From assembly GCF_003569785.1 (NCBI RefSeq), contig NZ_KZ983995.1:62001-126000 (forward strand): 64,000 bases of DNA. Reading direction: 5' to 3'. Position numbers and translations under genes: made by a program. The stretch is from Leucobacter sp. wl10 (GTDB lineage: Bacteria; Actinomycetota; Actinomycetes; Actinomycetales; Microbacteriaceae). Numbering within the stretch: the first letter of the stretch is position 1; each line of letters begins with the position of its first letter. Positions 27,301-36,067 of the stretch are shown one piece after another. The notes under the pieces were generated by a model that was not told where the DNA came from, made no database searches, and saw nothing but the letters and a program-made list of their open reading frames with translations.

Positions 27301-27812
27301 ACCAGCAACCGTATTCGGCGGTGAATCCGCACGATCTGCGCGGCGCGATGTCTCGCCTCGTGACGGGCGTCGTGCTCGCCACGGCGCGCACCGAGGAGGG
27401 ACCGGTCGGGATGACGATCAACTCATTCACCTCGATCACCCTCGACCCGGCGACCGTGCTGATCTGCCTGAACACGCGCAACCGCGGCTACGAGGCCGTC
27501 AAGGAGGCCGGCGCGTACTGCGTCAACATCCTGGGCGGCTCGCACGGCAAGATCGCCCAGCTCTTCGCGACCCCCGGCATGTCGCAGGAGGAGCGGTTCA
27601 GCCGCGTCGAGTGGGAGCCGAGGGTCACGGGCGCACCGGTCGTCACGGGTGCGGCGGCCTGGATGGACTGCCGAGTGGTCGATCTGCAGCACCGGGGCAC
27701 GCACGGGCTCTTCTTCGGCGAGGTGGTCGCCGCCGGGCAGGACGAGCTCGACGAGACCCCGCTCGCGTACTACCAGCGGGACATGTACCCCCTGGTCGGC
27801 CGCACGCACTGA
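27297..27812 (+). CDS. Flavin reductase (FMN-binding split-barrel, HpaC/DszD type)
   Basis: The 171-residue NAD(P)H:flavin oxidoreductase has the split-barrel pattern LRGAMSRLVTGVVLATA, GMTINSFTSITLDPATVLICLN, and the C-terminal GEVV...PLAYYQRDMYPL. It should supply reduced FMN or FAD to the group D monooxygenase at 20331. ATG 27297 overlaps the preceding ATPase stop (ATGA). The presence of this reductase in the same transcription unit is the best evidence that the 20331 protein is a monooxygenase and not a dehydrogenase. Confidence 0.88.
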   Translation: MNQQPYSAVNPHDLRGAMSRLVTGVVLATARTEEGPVGMTINSFTSITLDPATVLICLNTRNRGYEAVKEAGAYCVNILGGSHGKIAQLFATPGMSQEERFSRVEWEPRVTGAPVVTGAAAWMDCRVVDLQHRGTHGLFFGEVVAAGQDELDETPLAYYQRDMYPLVGRTH

Positions 27813-27837
27813 CGCACACGAGAAAGCGAGAAGACTC

Positions 27838-29613
27838 ATGACAGATACGGTTTCCCCCGGCACCTCCGAGGAGAGCGCTGTCGACAGCCTGCTGCTCATC
27901 GCGGAGACCTCGCTCGACGCGGACTCCTTCCGCCCGCTCGGGGACACGCTCGACCACATCTGCGAGTACGTGAGGAGCGCGCTCGGGTGCCGCGCCGTGC
28001 TCGTGCGGATCCGCTCGGACGACGATCAGCTCGTCGTCGGCGGTCACAGCACCGGTATCGACGACATCAGCGAGTATCAGGGGCTGGGCGACGCGACCTT
28101 CTCCCAGAATCTGCCGGGCCAGCGCAACCCCAGCGTGGAGGTCTTCAGCACGGGGCAGCCCCGCTACGTGCTCACCGCGGAGTACGCGGAGGGCTCGGCG
28201 GGCCGCAAGCGGCTCGAGCGGATGGGGGCCGTGTCGATGTACTTCGCTCCGATCGCCCGCGAGGGGGCGGTCATCGGCGTGCTCAACTGCTACTGGGCCG
28301 ATGAGCACACGGTGACCCCCGAGGAGGCGGGCACCGTGCGCCTGCTGGCCCGTCTGACCGCTGTGAGCCTCGTCACCGCGACCATCGCCGACAACGGGGA
28401 GCGGCTGCGCCGCGGGCTCGAGGACGTGCACTCGAGGCTGCAGGAGGACAATTCGCAGTTGAGGCACATCCATCTCGCCCAGTCGCGCATGATCAGCCTG
28501 CTGGCGGATCAGTCGGCCCTGACCGTCGAGCAGACGGCCCGTCTGCTCGCCTCCTCGCTGAAGCGCTCGGTGCTCGTAGTGGGAGCCGATGGCGAGGAGC
28601 TCGCGCTCGAGGCGGAGCGCGACGACATCGACAAGCTGCGAGCCGTCGCGCGGGAGCACTCGCCCCTGAAGTTCGGCGTGCCGTCGATCCCGGAGGACGG
28701 CGACGTGACGCTGCTGCGCATCGACGGCGGCCCCGGAGCCCGGCCCGCGGGCCTCATCGCGCTGACACCGCGGATCGGCCCGGACGAGGAGTTCGACCAG
28801 GTCGTCGCCAAGCAGGCGGCGCTGGTGATCGGGGCGCACGTCCAGGCGCGCTCCGCCAACAGCGCGATGGCGAACCACGCACTGCCGATGGCGCTGCTCG
28901 CGATGAGCCGGGGACTGCTGAACGCCTCGCAGCTGAAGGAGATGCGCGCGCTGCTCGAGGTGGGCACCGACACGCGGCTCGGGCTGGCGATCGTGAGCAC
29001 CCCGACCCCCGAGGCCGCGGTCCGGTTGAGCCGGCGACCCGGTGCGTTCAGCTCGGCGGGGTGGCCGGTGATGACCGCGGTCGCGGACGGGGCCGACGTG
29101 CTGGTCCTGCTGCGCGGCTCGCTGCCCGCGCGCGCGAGTGCGCTGGCCGTGATCGATCGCCTGCAGGAGGTCATCTGCATCGGGGTGAGCTCGCTCGCCG
29201 ACGGGGTCGAGACCCTGGAGAGCCGGCTCGGGGAGGCGCGGATGGCGCGCGGGATCGCCTCGAGCGACCAGTGCGTCGCCTTCTACGACGACTTCGGCGC
29301 CTTCGTGGATGTGACCGGCAGCATGTCGATCGCGCAGGTGCGGGAGTTCGTGCTGCGCACCCTCGGGGACGTTCAGCGGTACGACGAGAAGCGAGACGCC
29401 GGTCTGGTGAAGACGCTCAAGGCCTGGGTCGAGCACAGCGGGCAGGCCCCCGAGGCCGCGGCCGAGCTTTCCGTGCACGTCAACACTCTGCACAAGCGTC
29501 TCGCGCGCATCGAGGAGCTGTCGGGTCTGAACCTGCGCTCGTACCGGGACATGGCGCGGGTGCTGCTCGCGCTCGACCTGCTGCCGGTCGTCGAGAGCCA
29601 GTCGGCGGAGTAG
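27838..29613 (+). CDS. GAF-domain transcriptional regulator with PucR/CdaR-type C-terminal HTH
   Basis: This 591-residue regulator has an N-terminal GAF sensor domain (about residues 15-185), a short coiled linker (RLQEDNSQLRHIHLAQSRMISLL), a middle region, and a C-terminal PucR-type helix-turn-helix (AELSVHVNTLHKRLARIEELSGLNLRS, about 545-575). Proteins of this type activate catabolic genes when a small effector binds the GAF domain. ATG 27838 is preceded by GAAAGCGAGAAG. It follows the flavin reductase by 25 bases, so it is probably cotranscribed and autoregulated with the cluster. Confidence 0.85.
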   Translation: MTDTVSPGTSEESAVDSLLLIAETSLDADSFRPLGDTLDHICEYVRSALGCRAVLVRIRSDDDQLVVGGHSTGIDDISEYQGLGDATFSQNLPGQRNPSVEVFSTGQPRYVLTAEYAEGSAGRKRLERMGAVSMYFAPIAREGAVIGVLNCYWADEHTVTPEEAGTVRLLARLTAVSLVTATIADNGERLRRGLEDVHSRLQEDNSQLRHIHLAQSRMISLLADQSALTVEQTARLLASSLKRSVLVVGADGEELALEAERDDIDKLRAVAREHSPLKFGVPSIPEDGDVTLLRIDGGPGARPAGLIALTPRIGPDEEFDQVVAKQAALVIGAHVQARSANSAMANHALPMALLAMSRGLLNASQLKEMRALLEVGTDTRLGLAIVSTPTPEAAVRLSRRPGAFSSAGWPVMTAVADGADVLVLLRGSLPARASALAVIDRLQEVICIGVSSLADGVETLESRLGEARMARGIASSDQCVAFYDDFGAFVDVTGSMSIAQVREFVLRTLGDVQRYDEKRDAGLVKTLKAWVEHSGQAPEAAAELSVHVNTLHKRLARIEELSGLNLRSYRDMARVLLALDLLPVVESQSAE

Positions 29614-29621
29614 GCGGCCGC

Positions 29622-30845
29622 GTGAGCGCGAGCGGGCAGGGGGCGGCGGCGGCGCGGGGAGTGCGCGCGTGGATCGTCACAGCCGTCGTCCTCGTGCAGA
29701 CCTCGCAGTCGCTCGCGATGGTCGGGGTCTCGCTGTTCCTGCCGCTGATCCGGTCCGATCTCGGGATCGGCTACGGGCAGGCCGGCCTGCTCGCCGCCGC
29801 TTCGACCGCGACCTACGCCCTCATGCAGATCCCGGCCGGATACCTCTCAGACCGCTTCGGCGCGAAGCGCGTGTATCTCGTCGGAGCGGTCGGGGTGAAC
29901 CTGCTCTCCTTCAGCTTCGCGCTGCTCCCGACCCTCGGGTGGCTCATCGCGAACCAGGCGGTGTCGGGGGTGTTCCGATCCTTCATGTTCGCCTCCGGCA
30001 TGCTGCTCGTCACGAGGCGGTTCCCGAGCGATCGCAGGGCGACCGCCATGGGGCTCTTCGTCGCACTCGGCTTCTCGTCGAACATCTTCCTGAACATCTT
30101 CGGCCCCCTCCTCGTCGACGATCTGGGGTGGCGGACGCTGTTCATGATCTTCTCGATCCTGGGCTTCCTGTTCGTGGCGTTCTACCTCGCCCTGCCCGAC
30201 CGCGACACGCCCGGGAGGGACCTGCAGGGCGTCCGGGTGCGCGATCTCCTCGAGATCATGCGCGGGCGGGTGCTCTGGATCTGCGGCGGCATCCAGTTCG
30301 TGCGCCTCGCGGTGACGATGGCGACGATGGCGTGGTGGCCGACCTACCTCGTGGTCGAGAAGGGCTTCGACCTCACCACGGCGGGGCTCGTGCTCGCCGT
30401 GGGCGCCGCGCTCACAGCGCCTGCGAACATCTGCGGCGGCTATGTCTCGGACCGCTTCGACCGGCCCCTCACCGTCATCGTCGTCTCGCTGCTCGTCGTC
30501 TCGGGGACGTTCATCGGCATCATCGCGGTGGACGAGCTGATCCCGCTCGTCGCGCTGATCGCGATCAACCAGTTCTTCCTGCAGATCTACTTCGGGCCGC
30601 TCTTCGCGATCCCGGTGCGCGCGCTCGGCACGCGCTTCACGGGGAGCATCAACGGCTTCTCGAACATGTTCGCGAACATCGGAGCCCTGTTCGCGATCTT
30701 CGCCATGGGGTGGTTCAAGGATCTGTTCGGCTCGTTCGCCATCGGCCTGCTGCTGCTCGTCGGGCTGTGCGGGGTCTCGCTGGCGCTGACGGCGCTGCTG
30801 CGCCGGCAGATGCTCGGAGAGCCGCCGGCGGTGCGGGGAGCATAG
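29622..30845 (+). CDS. MFS transporter of the catabolic island
   Basis: The 407-residue major facilitator protein has about twelve helices and the loop motif GYLSDRFGAKRVYLVG between helices 2 and 3, repeated as GYVSDRFDRPLTVIV in the second half. It starts with GTG eight bases after the regulator stop, so it is the last gene of the operon. It may export a product or import the substrate alongside the ABC system. The family (organic-acid/aromatic-acid-like MFS) is plausible but not certain. Confidence 0.88.
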   Translation: MSASGQGAAAARGVRAWIVTAVVLVQTSQSLAMVGVSLFLPLIRSDLGIGYGQAGLLAAASTATYALMQIPAGYLSDRFGAKRVYLVGAVGVNLLSFSFALLPTLGWLIANQAVSGVFRSFMFASGMLLVTRRFPSDRRATAMGLFVALGFSSNIFLNIFGPLLVDDLGWRTLFMIFSILGFLFVAFYLALPDRDTPGRDLQGVRVRDLLEIMRGRVLWICGGIQFVRLAVTMATMAWWPTYLVVEKGFDLTTAGLVLAVGAALTAPANICGGYVSDRFDRPLTVIVVSLLVVSGTFIGIIAVDELIPLVALIAINQFFLQIYFGPLFAIPVRALGTRFTGSINGFSNMFANIGALFAIFAMGWFKDLFGSFAIGLLLLVGLCGVSLALTALLRRQMLGEPPAVRGA

Positions 30846-30848
30846 GCG

Positions 30849-30867
30849 GGCGCCCCGGGAGGGCGCC
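30849..30867 (+). terminator. Hairpin closing the catabolic island
   Basis: GGCGCCC (30849-30855) pairs with GGGCGCC (30861-30867) around a five-base loop, four bases after the MFS stop codon. No U-tract, but the position fits the end of the 20331-30845 transcription unit. Confidence 0.5.
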
Positions 30868-30969
30868 GCGCGGTCGTGGCCGCCATCGGGCGCCGTCGCT
30901 GTCACGGCTGTCACAGATGTTTCGGCTGTCCCGGCCCCGAGCGCCGGTCGCGTCTGGCATGATCGCTGC

Positions 30970-32256
30970 ATGGGACGCATTCACATCAGGGAGTTTCACG
31001 ACGACGACCTCGACGCCGTGGTGCGGCTGTGGTGGGAGGCGCGATCCTCGGCCGAGCAGCCGGTGTACTCGCTCGCCGAGGTGACCGCCTCCTGCCGAGA
31101 GGACCACGCGGTCGTCGCCGTGCGCGACGAGGAGATCGTCGCCGCGGCGGTGGGCCGCGCGGCGCACGCGCAGGGGTGGATCGTGTTCTTCGGCGTCTCC
31201 GAGGATGCCCGCTCGGAGAACGTCTCGGGTGCGCTGCTCGACGCGCTCGAGCGCAAGATGGCGCCGCTCGGCCTCTCGATGCTCTCCGTGCTGATGCCCG
31301 AGGGGAGCCGCCTCGACCTCCTCACCTCGAACGGGTTCCAGCTGCGCCACAGCCTGCGCTACCTCGAGCGGCAGATGCCGGTGCAGCGCCGCGAGCTCGA
31401 CCTGCTGAAGGACCTGGGCGGCAGGATCCTGCCCCGGCACCTCTGGGAGAACGTCGCCGGCATGCGCCGCGAGAAGCGGCTGCTCGAGGAGCGGCTGGTC
31501 GCCCCGCTCGCGCAGCCCGACCTCGCCGATCGCTACGGGGTCGTGCCGCCGCGCGCGGTGATGCTCTTCGGCCCGCCCGGTACGGGCAAGACGACCTTCG
31601 CGAAGGCGGTCGCCTCGCGCCTCGACTGGCCGTTCGTCGAGGTGTTCCCGTCGCGTCTGGGGGATGGGGCGAACAGCATGGCGTCATCGCTGCGCAGCGT
31701 CTTCGAGCGCGTCGACGAGCTCGAGCACGGCGTGGTGTTCATCGACGAGGTGGAGGAGATCGCCTCGCGGCGCAGCGATCCGCCGACGCCGACGCAGGGC
31801 GTGACGAACGAGCTGCTGAAGATCGTCGCCGACTTTCGCGCCCGGGAGGGCATGCTGCTCATCTGCGCCACCAACTTCGTGCGGGGCCTCGACGCCGCGT
31901 TCCTGCGGCACGGCCGCTTCGACTACGTGCTGCCGATCGGCCTGCCGGATGCCGAGGCGCGGGAGGCCATCTGGCGCCGCTACGTGCCCGCGGAGATCGC
32001 GGCCGGGATCGACTTCCCCCGTCTGGTCGGCGAGAGCGGGGGCCTGACCCCGGCGGATATCGAGTACGCGGCGCGGCGGGCCTCGCAGGAGGGGCTCGCC
32101 CGCGCCCTCGCGACCGGTGTCGGGCGGAGCTCGGACGAGCCCGCCCAGCTGGCGACGGACGACTATCTCGCCGCGCTCGCGGTGACGCGCGCAACGGTCT
32201 CGGACGAGCAGCAGGCGGCGTTCCTCGAGGACATCGACGAGATCGCGCGGCTGTAG
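30970..32256 (+). CDS. Fusion of GNAT acetyltransferase-like domain and AAA+ ATPase
   Basis: In this 428-residue protein, residues 1-140 look like a GNAT fold (IHIREFHDDDLDAVVRLW, then WIVFFGVSEDARSENVSGALLDALE and a GFQLRHSLRYLER ending). Residues about 150-410 are an AAA+ module: Walker A GPPGTGKT (201-208), Walker B VVFIDEVEE (about 255-263), sensor 1 LLICATNF, and an arginine-finger region LRHGRFDYVLPIGLPD. A Proteasome-ATPase/FtsH-like ATPase is thus joined to an acyl-transfer domain. The acetyl-CoA loop (R/Q-x-x-G-x-G/A) is degenerate here (SEDARSENVSGAL), so the GNAT part may only bind ligand. Function is unknown. No signal peptide. Confidence 0.8.
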   Translation: MGRIHIREFHDDDLDAVVRLWWEARSSAEQPVYSLAEVTASCREDHAVVAVRDEEIVAAAVGRAAHAQGWIVFFGVSEDARSENVSGALLDALERKMAPLGLSMLSVLMPEGSRLDLLTSNGFQLRHSLRYLERQMPVQRRELDLLKDLGGRILPRHLWENVAGMRREKRLLEERLVAPLAQPDLADRYGVVPPRAVMLFGPPGTGKTTFAKAVASRLDWPFVEVFPSRLGDGANSMASSLRSVFERVDELEHGVVFIDEVEEIASRRSDPPTPTQGVTNELLKIVADFRAREGMLLICATNFVRGLDAAFLRHGRFDYVLPIGLPDAEAREAIWRRYVPAEIAAGIDFPRLVGESGGLTPADIEYAARRASQEGLARALATGVGRSSDEPAQLATDDYLAALAVTRATVSDEQQAAFLEDIDEIARL

Positions 32257-32383
32257 GGGCCCGGGCCGCCGCGCCGCGCGTCGATCGGCGTGGCGCGACG
32301 GGGCTTTCCGCGGTGCATGTCCGGGGCCCGCGGTAGCGTCGGAGACGAGAACGGGATCGGCCCGAGCGGCGAAGGGAGTGCGC

Positions 32384-35300
32384 ATGTTCGTCCAGGCACG
32401 CGAGGAGGGCGGGGATCGGATCGTCACGAGCGCGAGCGATCTCACCGCGGCGAGCGCCTGCGAGTTCGCGTTCCTGCGCCGGGTGGACGCGAAGCTCGGT
32501 CGCGACGTGCGGGTCCCGCCCGACGACGACCCGATGCTGGCGCGCGCGGCTCGGCTGGGCGACGCGCACGAGGAGCGCACGCTCGACGCGTACCGCGCGA
32601 GCCTGGGGCCCGGAGCGGTCGGCCAGCCCGGGGGAGTCGTGGAGATCCCCCGCCCGGCCTCGATGGACGAGTCCGAGCTGCGGGCGGTCTCCGCGCAGAC
32701 GCGGACATCCCTGGAGGGGCGCGCCGGCGTCGTGTTCCAGGCGACGTTCTTCGATCCCTCGCAGCGTCCGCCGCAGCGGGGGCACCCCGAGATCGGGTTC
32801 GTCGGATTCGCCGACTTCCTCCTGCTGGGGGCGGACGGCGCCTACGAGGTGCAGGACGCGAAGCTCGCGCGGCGGGCGAAGACCACGGCGCTCATGCAGC
32901 TCGCGGCGTACGCGGAGCAGCTGGAGCGGATCGGCGTACCGGTGTCGCCGGAGGCCGTGCTGATCCTCGGCGACGGATCCAGGTCCCGTCACCGCGTCGC
33001 CGACATCGCCCCGGTGTTCCGCGCTCGCCGCGCGCGGTTGCACGGGCTGCTGCTGGAGCGCTGCCGGGCGGTGGGCGCCGACGGCCGTCGCGAGAGCGCC
33101 GCGGCCGTGGCGTGGGGAGCGGACGGGGTCGCGGCCTGCGGGCGCTGCGAGGTGTGCGAGCCCGAGGTGGAGCGGACGCGGGATCCGCTGCTCATCGCCG
33201 GGATCCGGCGCGCGCAGCGCGACGCCCTCGTCGCCGCCGGGGCGGACACGATCGACGCGGTGGCCGCGCTGTCGGCCGGTGCGGGCCCGGCGGAGCGCCC
33301 CGTCGCCGGGATCGGCGACGCGGCGCTCGCCCGCATCGCCGAGCAGGCCGCCGTGCAGGTCGAGGCCGTGCCCGGCGGCAGGCCGCCCGTGCGGGTGGTC
33401 GATGCCGGCGCGCTCGCCGCCATTCCGCAGCCGGATGCGGGCGATCTCTTCTTCGACTTCGAGGGCGACCCCATGTACCGGGAGCCCGGTGCGGACGAGA
33501 CCGCGAGGTGGGGCCTCGACTACCTCTTCGGCATGGTCGACGCCCGGCAGGCCTTCACCCCGCTGTGGGCGCACGACCTCGAGGCCGAGAAGCGGGCGCT
33601 GCTCGACTTCCTCGCGCTCGTCGCCGAGCGGCGTCGAAGGCACCCGGGCATGCACGTCTACCACTACGCCGCGTACGAGCGGGCGCACCTGCTCGGCATC
33701 GCCGCGAGGCACGGCGCGGGCGAGGCCGAGGTCGACCGGCTGCTGCGCGAGCACGTGCTCGTCGACCTGTACCCGATCGTGCGCCGGGCGCTGCGCGTCG
33801 GCTCGCGCTCCTACTCCATCAAGAAGCTCGAGCCCCTGTACATGGGGGCCGAGCTGCGCGACGAGGGCGGGGTGACGAGCGGTGCGCAGTCGGTCACCGA
33901 GTACGCGGAGGCGAGCGCGCAGCTGGCCTCCGGCGATGCCGCCGAGCGGGCGGAGGGGCGGCGCCGGCTCGACGCCATCGCCGACTACAACCGCTACGAC
34001 TGCGTCTCCACGCTGCGACTGCGCGACTGGCTGCTGGGGATCGCCGCCGATCACGCCGTCGCGCCGTTCCCGGCATCGGAGGTCGGGGACGAGGCCGCGC
34101 CGCCACTCGAGCTCAGCCCGGTCGCAGCCGCGCTCGGAAGGCACGCGGACGGAGCATCGGGCACGGAGCTCGCCGCTCGCGACCGCACCGCGGCGGCGCT
34201 CGCCGCGAGCGCGATCGACTACCACCAGCGCGAGCAGAAGGCGTTCTGGTGGACGCACTTCGCGCGGCTCGTCGACCCGATCGAGGACTGGGCCGACACC
34301 CGGGACGTGCTGATCGTGGATCGGGCGCGGAGCGGGGTGCTCGCCGACTGGTTCGTGCCGCCGCGCGCCCGGGCCGAGCGCAGGCGGCTGCGACTGCGCG
34401 GCGAGCTCGCTCCGGGCAGCAGCCTGCGCGCGGGCGGCGACGCGTATCTGCTGTACGAGCACCCCGCGCCCTTCCCCCAGCCGGGGGCGGCTCCCGGCGC
34501 CCGCGGCGTGCGTCGCGTGAGGATCGCGGACCGCCTCGACGACGGGGTGATCGTCGAGGAGTTCATCGGGGGCGCCGAGCGCTACGACGCACTGCCGACC
34601 GCGCTCGTGCCCGGCCCCCCGCCCCCGGCGGGGGCGCAGAAGAGCGCCATCGAGGAGTGGGGCGCCGAACTCGCGCGATCCCTCGACCGCGGCGGCTTCC
34701 CGAGCGACCCGGTCGTGGACCTGCTCCGGCGCACGCCGCCGCGCGCGGCCGGGGGGTCCCCGCTCGTCCCGCCCGACTCGGCCGAGGCGCTCGCCGCGGT
34801 CGATGGGGACGAGCGCTCCCGTTCGATCGGCGCCGTCGTCGCCGGCCTGCGCCGGCTGGAGCGCGGCTACGTCGCGGTGCAGGGGCCTCCCGGCACGGGC
34901 AAGACCTACCTCGCGGCTCGCGTGATCCGCCGTCTCGTCGAGCGGCACGGCTGGCGCGTCGGCGTCGTCGCGCAGTCGCACCGGGTCGTCGAGAACGTGC
35001 TCGAAGGAGCGGTCGCCGCCGGGCTCGACCCGGCGCTCGTGGGCAAGGTGCCCCAGGGCGGCGGGTCTCACACCGGCGGGTCTCACGCCGACGGAGACGG
35101 TCCCGCCTACACGGTGCTGCCGAAGAACGGCCACCTGCGGTTCGCGCTCGCGCATCGCGAGGCGGGCCGCGGCTGCGTGATCGGGGGCACCGCGTGGGAT
35201 TTCAGCAACGAGACCCGCTTCGAGCGACGCGGCCTCGACCTCCTCGTCATCGACGAGGCCGGCCAGTTCTCCCTCGCCCCCACCATCGCCGCCTCGGTCG

Positions 35301-36067
35301 CCGCCGAGCGCCTGCTCCTGCTCGGGGATCCCCAGCAGCTGCCGCAGGTGTCCCAGGGCAGCCACCCCGAGCCGGTCGACACCTCGGCACTCGGTTGGCT
35401 GCTCGGCGAGCACGACACCGTACCCGACGACCTCGGGTACTTCCTCGCCGAGAGCCGGCGCATGCGCCCCGAACTCGCCGACGTCGTCTCCGAGCTCGCC
35501 TACGAGGGGCGGCTCCGCGCGCACCCGACCGCCTCGCGGCGCGAGGCGACCGGTGCCGGGCCCGCGGGGCTCGTGTGGCACCCGGTGAGCCACGCGGGCA
35601 ACTCGACGAGCTCGGAGGAGGAGGCGGAAGAGGTCGTGCGCATCGTCGGGGAGGCACTGCGCGGGCGGCTGCGCGACGGCGACCGCTCGCGCGAGCTCAC
35701 GGAGGAAGACCTCATCGTGGTCGCCGCCTACAACGCGCAGGTCGAGTGCGTCGCCGAGGCGCTCGCCGCGGCGGGACACCGGCGGGTGCGCGTGGGGACG
35801 GTCGACAGGTTCCAGGGCCAGGAGGCGGCGATCGCGGTCGTCTCCCTCGCGGCCTCCAGCCCCGACGACGTGCCGCGCGGCCTCGAGTTCCTGCTCATGC
35901 GGGGCCGGCTCAACGTCGCCGTCAGCCGCGCCCAGTGGGCGACGCACCTCGTCTCCTCCGACCGGCTGGGCGACGGCCTCCCCGGCACGGCCGAGGGGCT
36001 CGCGGCGCTCTCCGGTTACCTTCGCCTGCTCGAACGCCGAAGCCGCGCTAACGTGGAGGCATGGTGA
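32384..36067 (+). CDS. TM0106-family RecB-like nuclease fused to RNase H-like and SF1 helicase domains
   Basis: This 1227-residue cytosolic DNA/RNA-processing enzyme starts with a RecB-like PD-(D/E)XK module (D144, then E155-V-Q-D158-A-K160) and a CxxCxxC cluster (C252, C255, C258) that may hold an Fe-S cluster. An RNase H-like exonuclease module follows (FFDFEGDP, D358 and E360). A Dna2/Upf1-like SF1 helicase ends it: Walker A GPPGTGKT from G834, Walker B VIDEAGQFS, GDPQQLPQ, VDRFQGQE, VAVSRAQ. ATG 32384 is chosen because GGGAG stands five bases upstream. The 3' end overlaps the aminotransferase gene by seven bases. A role in repair or defence is inference. Confidence 0.88.
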   Translation: MFVQAREEGGDRIVTSASDLTAASACEFAFLRRVDAKLGRDVRVPPDDDPMLARAARLGDAHEERTLDAYRASLGPGAVGQPGGVVEIPRPASMDESELRAVSAQTRTSLEGRAGVVFQATFFDPSQRPPQRGHPEIGFVGFADFLLLGADGAYEVQDAKLARRAKTTALMQLAAYAEQLERIGVPVSPEAVLILGDGSRSRHRVADIAPVFRARRARLHGLLLERCRAVGADGRRESAAAVAWGADGVAACGRCEVCEPEVERTRDPLLIAGIRRAQRDALVAAGADTIDAVAALSAGAGPAERPVAGIGDAALARIAEQAAVQVEAVPGGRPPVRVVDAGALAAIPQPDAGDLFFDFEGDPMYREPGADETARWGLDYLFGMVDARQAFTPLWAHDLEAEKRALLDFLALVAERRRRHPGMHVYHYAAYERAHLLGIAARHGAGEAEVDRLLREHVLVDLYPIVRRALRVGSRSYSIKKLEPLYMGAELRDEGGVTSGAQSVTEYAEASAQLASGDAAERAEGRRRLDAIADYNRYDCVSTLRLRDWLLGIAADHAVAPFPASEVGDEAAPPLELSPVAAALGRHADGASGTELAARDRTAAALAASAIDYHQREQKAFWWTHFARLVDPIEDWADTRDVLIVDRARSGVLADWFVPPRARAERRRLRLRGELAPGSSLRAGGDAYLLYEHPAPFPQPGAAPGARGVRRVRIADRLDDGVIVEEFIGGAERYDALPTALVPGPPPPAGAQKSAIEEWGAELARSLDRGGFPSDPVVDLLRRTPPRAAGGSPLVPPDSAEALAAVDGDERSRSIGAVVAGLRRLERGYVAVQGPPGTGKTYLAARVIRRLVERHGWRVGVVAQSHRVVENVLEGAVAAGLDPALVGKVPQGGGSHTGGSHADGDGPAYTVLPKNGHLRFALAHREAGRGCVIGGTAWDFSNETRFERRGLDLLVIDEAGQFSLAPTIAASVAAERLLLLGDPQQLPQVSQGSHPEPVDTSALGWLLGEHDTVPDDLGYFLAESRRMRPELADVVSELAYEGRLRAHPTASRREATGAGPAGLVWHPVSHAGNSTSSEEEAEEVVRIVGEALRGRLRDGDRSRELTEEDLIVVAAYNAQVECVAEALAAAGHRRVRVGTVDRFQGQEAAIAVVSLAASSPDDVPRGLEFLLMRGRLNVAVSRAQWATHLVSSDRLGDGLPGTAEGLAALSGYLRLLERRSRANVEAW

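Noticed and set aside
31859-35947. A 1362-codon minus-strand open frame
   Set aside because: It is antisense to the nuclease-helicase, whose motifs are all intact in the plus frame; the antisense product has only biased composition.
32290-36051. A second plus-strand frame almost as long as the nuclease-helicase
   Set aside because: It is the +1 frame of the same region, Arg/Gly-rich and without any domain motif.
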